From an uncultured Eubacteriales bacterium (GTDB lineage: Bacteria > Bacillota > Clostridia > Peptostreptococcales > Anaerovoracaceae), in assembly GCA_900542245.1 (NCBI GenBank), contig UQMQ01000085.1, forward strand, positions 1 through 10,125: 10,125 nucleotides of DNA. The letters run 5' to 3'. This document shows, piece by piece, positions 6,546 through 10,125 of this stretch (positions are counted from its first letter, which is position 1; every line of letters begins with the position of its first letter). The notes under the pieces are model-generated. The model did not search any database and was not told the DNA's origin. It saw nothing but the letters and a program-made list of their open reading frames with translations. The translations under genes were made by a program, and so were the position numbers.

Positions 6546-6740
6546 ATGTCAAGAAAATGTGAAATTTGCGGAAAAGGACAGACGTCCGGAAACAACGTTT
6601 CTCACTCCGTAAGACGTACAAGAAGAAAATGGAACGCTAACATTCAGTCTGTCAGAATCGCTGACGAGAACGGTACAGTTAGAAAAGCGAACGTATGCAC
6701 AAGATGCATCAGATCCAACAAAGTAAACCGTGCCCTTTAA
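6546..6740 (+). CDS. rpmB: 50S ribosomal protein L28 (zinc-ribbon form)
   Basis: This encodes 64 residues of the large-subunit protein L28. The sequence starts MSRKCEICGKG and contains the typical 'NNVSHSVRRTRRKW' core. Two CxxC pairs, C5-C8 and C51-C54, form the zinc ribbon of the C+ version of L28, implying that the cell may also carry zinc-independent paralogues elsewhere. The ribosome binding site is a near-perfect AAAGGAGGTG (6530-6539). AGA arginine codons and AT-ending codons are more frequent than in nrdD, as expected of a highly expressed gene. It is monocistronic, with its own promoter and a strong terminator 16 bases after the stop. In many Firmicutes rpmB is followed by an Asp23-family gene, as it is here after the small minus-strand gene. 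Confidence 0.97.
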   Translation: MSRKCEICGKGQTSGNNVSHSVRRTRRKWNANIQSVRIADENGTVRKANVCTRCIRSNKVNRAL

Positions 6741-6755
6741 TCAAAGGAAACAAAC

Positions 6756-6784
6756 GAGAGCTGTCATTACGACAGCTCTTTTTC
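6756..6784 (+). terminator. Rho-independent terminator after rpmB
   Basis: AGAGCTGTC (6757-6765) and GACAGCTCT (6771-6779) form a perfect nine-pair stem around ATTAC, followed by a run of T to 6783. Confidence 0.9.
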
Positions 6785-6823
6785 GTGTATGACGGGCATG
6801 CCGTTCATTTGCAGCGCTGCGAT

Positions 6824-7012
6824 TCAGCGTTTCATCAGAACACAGCCGCAGATGATCAGAATGACACCAAGGAGGATCAGCCAGGCCTTTGGCGGGAGGA
6901 AAAACGCGCAGATCGTCACTGCGCCGAAAACCAGCAGCACAAAACCGATATCCTTGGTTTCCTGACATAAATGAAAACACCTTTTCTTGCGGCAATTGTT
7001 GTTCATACCCAT
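6824..7012 (-). CDS. Small membrane protein of unknown function
   Basis: This encodes 62 residues from the ATG at 7012, six bases after AGGTG; a GTG at 7021 is in frame but overlaps that site. The N-terminus is polar and cysteine-containing ('NNNCRKKRCFHLCQE'). Two hydrophobic segments follow, 'IGFVLLVFGAVTICAFFL' and 'WLILLGVILIICGCVLM', separated by a short turn with PPK. This fits a two-helix hairpin membrane protein, and similar short 'FLPPKAWLILLG' proteins occur, to my recollection, in other Clostridia as hypothetical proteins. The basic start and the basic 'MKR' end suggest both termini are cytoplasmic. Antisense orientation between rpmB and the Asp23-family gene makes it a single-gene unit. 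Other frames here, on either strand, lack a ribosome site. The function is unknown. Confidence 0.7.
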   Translation of the reverse strand: MGMNNNCRKKRCFHLCQETKDIGFVLLVFGAVTICAFFLPPKAWLILLGVILIICGCVLMKR

Positions 7013-7133
7013 AATTCGCACCTCACATTATCCTATGAAAGATGGTAGGAATTTGTGAAAAAATGTGATAAACTAATCAGTGTAAACGAAAAATAACCTG
7101 CGCGAGCAGATGCAGGACAGAAAGGAAGCACCC

Positions 7134-7544
7134 ATGTCTGTAGAACGAGAAGACGCCTTAGGCAATATCAAATTAAACGATGCGGTTTTTGCGAGGCTTT
7201 TGCTGCATGCGATCGCCTGCACAGAAGGCAAGGCAGCCCCGGCCTCCGAAAAGGGGAAGCTTTTGGGCGGCATGAATCAGAAGGTCTCCGCAGGGGAGGC
7301 TGCTGCCAATCTCAAATTCTGGGAGGAGCCGGAGCGCTACTGCATGGAGTTTTATATCATCATCAGCTTCGGCGCCAGTATCCAGAAGGTCACAGATCGG
7401 ATTCTGAACGAGCTCGCGGCGCAGCTTGCGAAGCTTTTGCCGGATAAGGGCGGACATCTGGTGCTGCGTATTGTCGGCATCAAATCCAAAAAAATCGCGG
7501 AAAGAAATATTGAGGTTGTCAAAGATTATGAACCTGCAAGATAA
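7134..7544 (+). CDS. Asp23/Gls24 family protein
   Basis: This encodes 136 residues from the ATG at 7134, preceded by AAAGGAAG; the frame is open from 7110 but without a better start. The N-terminal 'GNIKLNDAVFARLLLHAI' matches the family's 'G.I.ISDEVIA.IA..A' opening, and 'FYIIISFGASIQKVTDRILNELAAQLAKLL' matches its 'LYIIVEYG..I..VA..VQ..V...V' middle. The ending 'HLVLRIVGIKSKK' corresponds to the 'V..V.I.V.GI' strand. There is no signal peptide or membrane helix. Members of this family are small cytoplasmic or membrane-associated proteins linked in some species to alkaline shock or envelope stress; their biochemistry is not settled. In Bacillus the equivalent yloU lies between rpmB and recG with yloV and sdaA genes between; here it overlaps recG directly by 17 nt. 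The family call is good, and the alkaline-shock role is not implied for this copy. Confidence 0.75.
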   Translation: MSVEREDALGNIKLNDAVFARLLLHAIACTEGKAAPASEKGKLLGGMNQKVSAGEAAANLKFWEEPERYCMEFYIIISFGASIQKVTDRILNELAAQLAKLLPDKGGHLVLRIVGIKSKKIAERNIEVVKDYEPAR

Positions 7545-9573
7545 TGTCGCAAATTTAAAAGGCGTCGGCAAAAAACGTCTGCCGCAGCTTGCGAAGCTGC
7601 GGATCGAGACGATGGACGATCTGGTGCATTTTTTTCCGAGAAGATACGAGGATCGCAGGCAGATTGTACCGATCATGGCTGCGCCAATCGGCAGAGATGT
7701 GCTGATCGGCGGCAGTGTGGTGACAAAGCAGATGGTTGGAAGTCCCTACAGCCGCAAGCGGCTGCTCAAAGTATTGATCGAGGACAATACCGGCAATGTG
7801 GAGCTGCTGTTCTTTAACGGCAAATATCTGGAATCCTATTTTAAGCCCGGAGAACAGATGACGTTTTTCGGACGGATCAGTTTGAACAACGGACGCAGAC
7901 AGATGGCGCACCCGGAGTTTCACAAGCTGGGCGATGTGAAGGACGTCCGGGGGCTGCTGCCGGTTTATCCGCTGACAGAGGGGCTGACGCAGGCAAACCT
8001 GCGCGCCTGGCAGCTGCAGGCGCGTGAGGTGATCGGACAGATTACGGAATGGTTGCCGGAGGAGCTGGTCATGCAGTATCATCTGTGCAGCCCGGCCTAT
8101 GCGATCGAGCATATCCATTTTCCAAGGGAAGAACGTACAGTTTTGGAGAGCCGATACCGGATGATTTTTGAAGAACTTTTGATCCTGCAGAGCGGTCTTT
8201 TTTATATCAAGCAGGGGATGCGCGAGGATGCAAAAGGCGTACGTTTTGACAAAGACGTGCGTGTGCAGCCGTTCATCGACAGCTTTCCGTTTCAGCTGAC
8301 TGCGGGGCAGGCGCGCTGCTGGCAGGAGATTGAGCGGGATCTGGAGTCGGAGAAAGCGATGAACCGCCTGGTACAGGGCGACGTTGGCTCCGGTAAGACT
8401 GCTGTCGCACAGCTGGCGATGTATAAGGCAGTCAAAAGCGGGTATCAGGCGGCGATGATGGCGCCGACGGAGCTTCTGTCAAAGCAGCATTACGCGAATC
8501 TCAGCCGGTCGTTTGCACCGTTCGGTATCCGGACGGCACTGCTGTCGAGCAGCACTAAGGCGGCGGAGCGCAGAGAACTGCTTGCGGCGCTGGCTGCCGG
8601 CGAGATCGATATCCTGATCGGTACGCATGCAATCCTGCAGCCGGATGTGGTGTTTGCCAAGCCCGGTCTGTTTGTGACGGATGAGCAGCATCGTTTCGGT
8701 GTCAATCAGCGCGAAGTGCTTCATACCAAAGGCGAAAATCCGAACGTACTGGTCATGACGGCGACGCCGATCCCGCGGACGCTGGCGGTGATTTTGTACG
8801 GGGATCTCGATATTTCGGTCATCGATACACTGCCCGCCGGGCGCAAGCCGATTCGGACCTTTCTCCGGTATCAGGATGCCAGACCTAAAATTTACGATTT
8901 CGTGGCGGCGCAGGTGCAGCAGGGCAGGCAGGCTTATGTTGTCGCGCCGCTGATCGAAGAATCCGAAAGCATCGACTGCAAATCGGCGCAGGAGCTCTAT
9001 GAGGAGCTTTGTGCATGCTATTCGCATCTGCGCATCGGTCTGGTGCATGGCGCGATGAAGCAGCAGGAAAAGGACGCAGTCATGGAGGCGTTTCAGCATA
9101 GAGAACTGGACGTGCTGGTTTCGACGGTGGTCATTGAGGTCGGCATCGATGTCAGCAATGCGACCGTCATGGTGATTGAAAACTGCGAGCGCTTCGGGCT
9201 TGCGCAGCTGCATCAGCTGCGCGGGCGTGTCGGCAGGGGTAGTGCGCAGTCCTATTGTATTCTGGTTTCCGGCAGTGACAGCCAGATCGCGCAGAAACGA
9301 AATGAAATCATGTGCAGCACCGAGGACGGCTTTGTGATTGCCGAGGAGGATCTGAAGCTGCGCGGTCCCGGTGAAATCTTCGGCACACGCCAGCATGGAC
9401 TGCCGGAGCTGAATATCAGCGATTTGGTCCGTAACGCGGATATTCTCGAGCAGGTACGAGCTGCCGCCAAAACGATCATCGAGCAAGATCCGACCCTGAC
9501 TGCGCCGCAGCACCGGATTCTGAAACAAAAAATTCAAAAAATGTTCGGTGAACGGATCCAGCTGCGGCTGTAA
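7528..9573 (+). CDS. recG: ATP-dependent DNA helicase RecG
   Basis: This encodes 681 residues, the usual RecG length. RecG reverses stalled replication forks and processes branched recombination intermediates. The N-terminal wedge (OB fold, roughly residues 50-150) follows the family opening 'LKGVGKKRLPQLAKL'. The helicase motor has Walker A G284-D-V-G-S-G-K290-T291, the DEQH box D385-H388, 'MTATPIPRT', and motif VI 'QLHQLRGRVGRG' at 560-571. The C-terminal TRG region has 'RGPGEIFGTRQHGLPEL'. All motifs are intact. The frame is open further upstream to 7426, but the ATG at 7528 gives the family N-terminus. Its only ribosome-site candidate is TGAGG (7511-7515), about 12 bases away, so translation probably depends on coupling to the overlapping Asp23-family gene. 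No terminator is visible between its stop and the next gene. Confidence 0.97.
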   Translation: MNLQDNVANLKGVGKKRLPQLAKLRIETMDDLVHFFPRRYEDRRQIVPIMAAPIGRDVLIGGSVVTKQMVGSPYSRKRLLKVLIEDNTGNVELLFFNGKYLESYFKPGEQMTFFGRISLNNGRRQMAHPEFHKLGDVKDVRGLLPVYPLTEGLTQANLRAWQLQAREVIGQITEWLPEELVMQYHLCSPAYAIEHIHFPREERTVLESRYRMIFEELLILQSGLFYIKQGMREDAKGVRFDKDVRVQPFIDSFPFQLTAGQARCWQEIERDLESEKAMNRLVQGDVGSGKTAVAQLAMYKAVKSGYQAAMMAPTELLSKQHYANLSRSFAPFGIRTALLSSSTKAAERRELLAALAAGEIDILIGTHAILQPDVVFAKPGLFVTDEQHRFGVNQREVLHTKGENPNVLVMTATPIPRTLAVILYGDLDISVIDTLPAGRKPIRTFLRYQDARPKIYDFVAAQVQQGRQAYVVAPLIEESESIDCKSAQELYEELCACYSHLRIGLVHGAMKQQEKDAVMEAFQHRELDVLVSTVVIEVGIDVSNATVMVIENCERFGLAQLHQLRGRVGRGSAQSYCILVSGSDSQIAQKRNEIMCSTEDGFVIAEEDLKLRGPGEIFGTRQHGLPELNISDLVRNADILEQVRAAAKTIIEQDPTLTAPQHRILKQKIQKMFGERIQLRL

Positions 9574-9620
9574 GAAAAACATCTTGCCAAACGACGCCAA
9601 AATCGCCATTTATTGCATGA

Positions 9621-9627
9621 CATAATA
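9621..9627 (+). promoter_or_regulatory. Possible forespore (sigma-F/G type) -10 of the SASP gene
   Basis: CATAATA fits the CATnnTA -10 consensus of sigma-F and sigma-G. The -35 position about 17 bases upstream is only a poor match to the GHATR-type element, so the call rests on the -10 and on the gene being an SASP. The inferred start lies near 9634, about 40 nt before the start codon. Confidence 0.4.
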
Positions 9628-9674
9628 ATTCGCCTGCGAATCAAACTATGAATGTAATAGGAGGTGAACAAAAC

Positions 9675-9875
9675 ATGTCATTACAAGATAAAATGAACGT
9701 TAGTGCAAAACCTGCATTAAAGAGTTTAAAGACTGAAGTTGCTAACGAGCTTGGTTTAACAAACTACGAACAGGCTGATAAAGGCAACATGACAGCTAGA
9801 CAGAATGGCTACGTCGGCGGTTATATGACTAAGAAATTAGTTGAAATGGCTGAAAAGCAGTTAGCCGGAAAGTAA
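9675..9875 (+). CDS. Alpha/beta-type small acid-soluble spore protein (SASP)
   Basis: This encodes 66 residues. These proteins coat spore DNA in an A-like form, giving resistance to UV and heat, and are degraded at germination by the protease GPR. The family signature is clear: 'KTEVANELGLTNYE' followed by 'DKGNMTARQNGYVGGYMTKKLVEMAEKQL'. The GPR cleavage site is between E21 and V22 in T-E-V-A. The length is typical of the major or minor alpha/beta SASPs. The ATG at 9675 follows AGGAGGTG (9660-9667) by 7 bases; a frame open from 9648 is not needed. Codon use is AT-rich (TTA, AAA, GCT) in contrast to recG, which is usual for strongly expressed spore genes and need not indicate transfer. It has its own terminator. 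Which named SASP (ssp gene) it equals cannot be decided. Confidence 0.95.
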   Translation: MSLQDKMNVSAKPALKSLKTEVANELGLTNYEQADKGNMTARQNGYVGGYMTKKLVEMAEKQLAGK

Positions 9876-9896
9876 GAAACAGAATTGGATAAACGG

Positions 9897-9929
9897 AAAA
9901 AGCCCCTGCGGTTCTCGCAGGGGCTTTTT
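9897..9929 (+). terminator. Strong rho-independent terminator after the SASP gene
   Basis: AAAAAGCCCCTGCG (9897-9910) and CGCAGGGGCTTTTT (9916-9929) form a perfect 14-pair stem around GTTCT. The flanking A and T runs make it possibly bidirectional. Confidence 0.95.
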
Positions 9930-10001
9930 CTATGGGATTCGGTGCGTATAAAACATTAGTATTAATAAATAAAAACTATAAATAAAGATAAAATATTGCT
10001 T
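9930..10001. other. AT-rich spacer without a gene
   Basis: After the terminator comes strongly AT-rich sequence. There is no open frame with a ribosome site. It contains a TAAAAT (9989-9994) that could be a -10 for the structured element that follows, but no -35 accompanies it. Confidence 0.4.
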
Positions 10002-10125
10002 GGAATAAACCCCATTTTATGAGGACAAAAGTGCGCATAGCGAAATCAGAGATTTCTATGCGCACATGGCGCTCACCTATGAGCGCCGCTTCGCAAGGTG
10101 CTTTTGTCGTTATTCCGGAAATATC
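10002..10125. repeat. Structured direct repeat, right copy: nested multi-hairpin fold (3' end cut off)
   Basis: The core 10045-10125 repeats 1-81 with three substitutions, and here the 5' part is also visible. Outer pairing joins GGAATAA (10002-10008) with TTATTCC (10110-10116) and GACAAAA (10024-10030) with TTTTGTC (10102-10108). Inside are a long hairpin, GTGCGCATAG (10031-10040) with CTATGCGCAC (10056-10065) extended by AAATC/GATTT over an AGA loop, and a second hairpin, GGCGCTCA (10068-10075) with TGAGCGCC (10080-10087). A short third stem lies at about 10088-10100. The closed, junction-like arrangement resembles a structured RNA or a palindromic repeat element. There is no anticodon loop or T-loop sequence of a tRNA. 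The family is not recognised. Confidence 0.75.

Noticed and set aside
8479..9609. 376-codon minus-strand open frame antisense to recG
   Set aside because: RecG motifs on the plus strand are unambiguous; the antisense peptide is rich in R, Q and H with no recognisable domain.
10024..10108. tRNA cloverleaf in the structured repeat
   Set aside because: The stems are the wrong lengths, and there is no anticodon arm, no GTTCRAAYC-type T-loop and no CCA end.
10045..10125. End repeat as the overlap of a circular contig
   Set aside because: An assembly overlap should be identical, but there are three substitutions in 81 bases, and the genes are chromosomal housekeeping genes rather than a plasmid set.
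1..10125. Composite mobile element bounded by the direct repeats
   Set aside because: No transposase, integrase or target-site pattern is present, and the enclosed genes include conserved core genes in ancestral order; the repeats are more likely dispersed copies.
1..10125. CRISPR array, phage genes or a toxin-antitoxin pair
   Set aside because: No regularly spaced short repeats, no phage structural or integrase motifs and no recognisable toxin-antitoxin architecture were seen on either strand.

Overview
The window reads as part of a chromosome from an anaerobic, endospore-forming member of the Clostridia, most likely Lachnospiraceae-like. The evidence is an oxygen-sensitive class III ribonucleotide reductase with its activase, an alpha/beta-type small acid-soluble spore protein, a DUF5688 protein (a family I associate with Lachnospiraceae and relatives), a zinc-ribbon L28, and the Firmicutes-type neighbourhood rpmB / Asp23-family / recG. 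The genus cannot be settled from the sequence alone.

Layout. (1) 1-316: one copy of an approximately 81-nt structured direct repeat whose second copy ends the window (10045-10125), then an AT-rich regulatory stretch with a tandem repeat, two palindromes and a probable promoter. (2) 317-1183: a DUF5688 gene, converging on and overlapping by 26 nt a minus-strand gene (1158-2618) for a membrane-anchored protein that looks like a complete M20/PepD dipeptidase fold stripped of its metal ligands. (3) 2701-3240: a GNAT acetyltransferase divergent from the PepD-like gene, closed by a terminator. (4) 3451-6413: the nrdDG operon, with a near-consensus promoter, a clear NrdR box at the transcription start and a 29-nt gene overlap. 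(5) 6442-6784: rpmB as a single-gene unit with its own promoter and terminator. (6) 6824-7012, minus strand: a small cysteine-containing membrane protein. (7) 7134-9573: an Asp23/Gls24-family gene overlapping recG by 17 nt. (8) 9675-9929: an SASP gene with a possible forespore promoter and a 14-bp-stem terminator. (9) 9930-10125: an AT-rich spacer and the second structured repeat.

How the parts relate. NrdD makes deoxynucleotides without oxygen after NrdG installs its glycyl radical, and the upstream NrdR box links the operon to dATP/ATP sensing. RpmB, the Asp23-family protein and RecG are housekeeping functions kept in an ancestral order, although the dihydroxyacetone-kinase-like gene often found next to the Asp23 gene is absent. 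The SASP gene is a sporulation gene. No defence system, prophage, IS transposase or CRISPR array is visible. The least explained material is the multi-hairpin repeat at the two ends, the palindrome-rich leader of the DUF5688 gene, and the catalytically dead PepD-like membrane protein.
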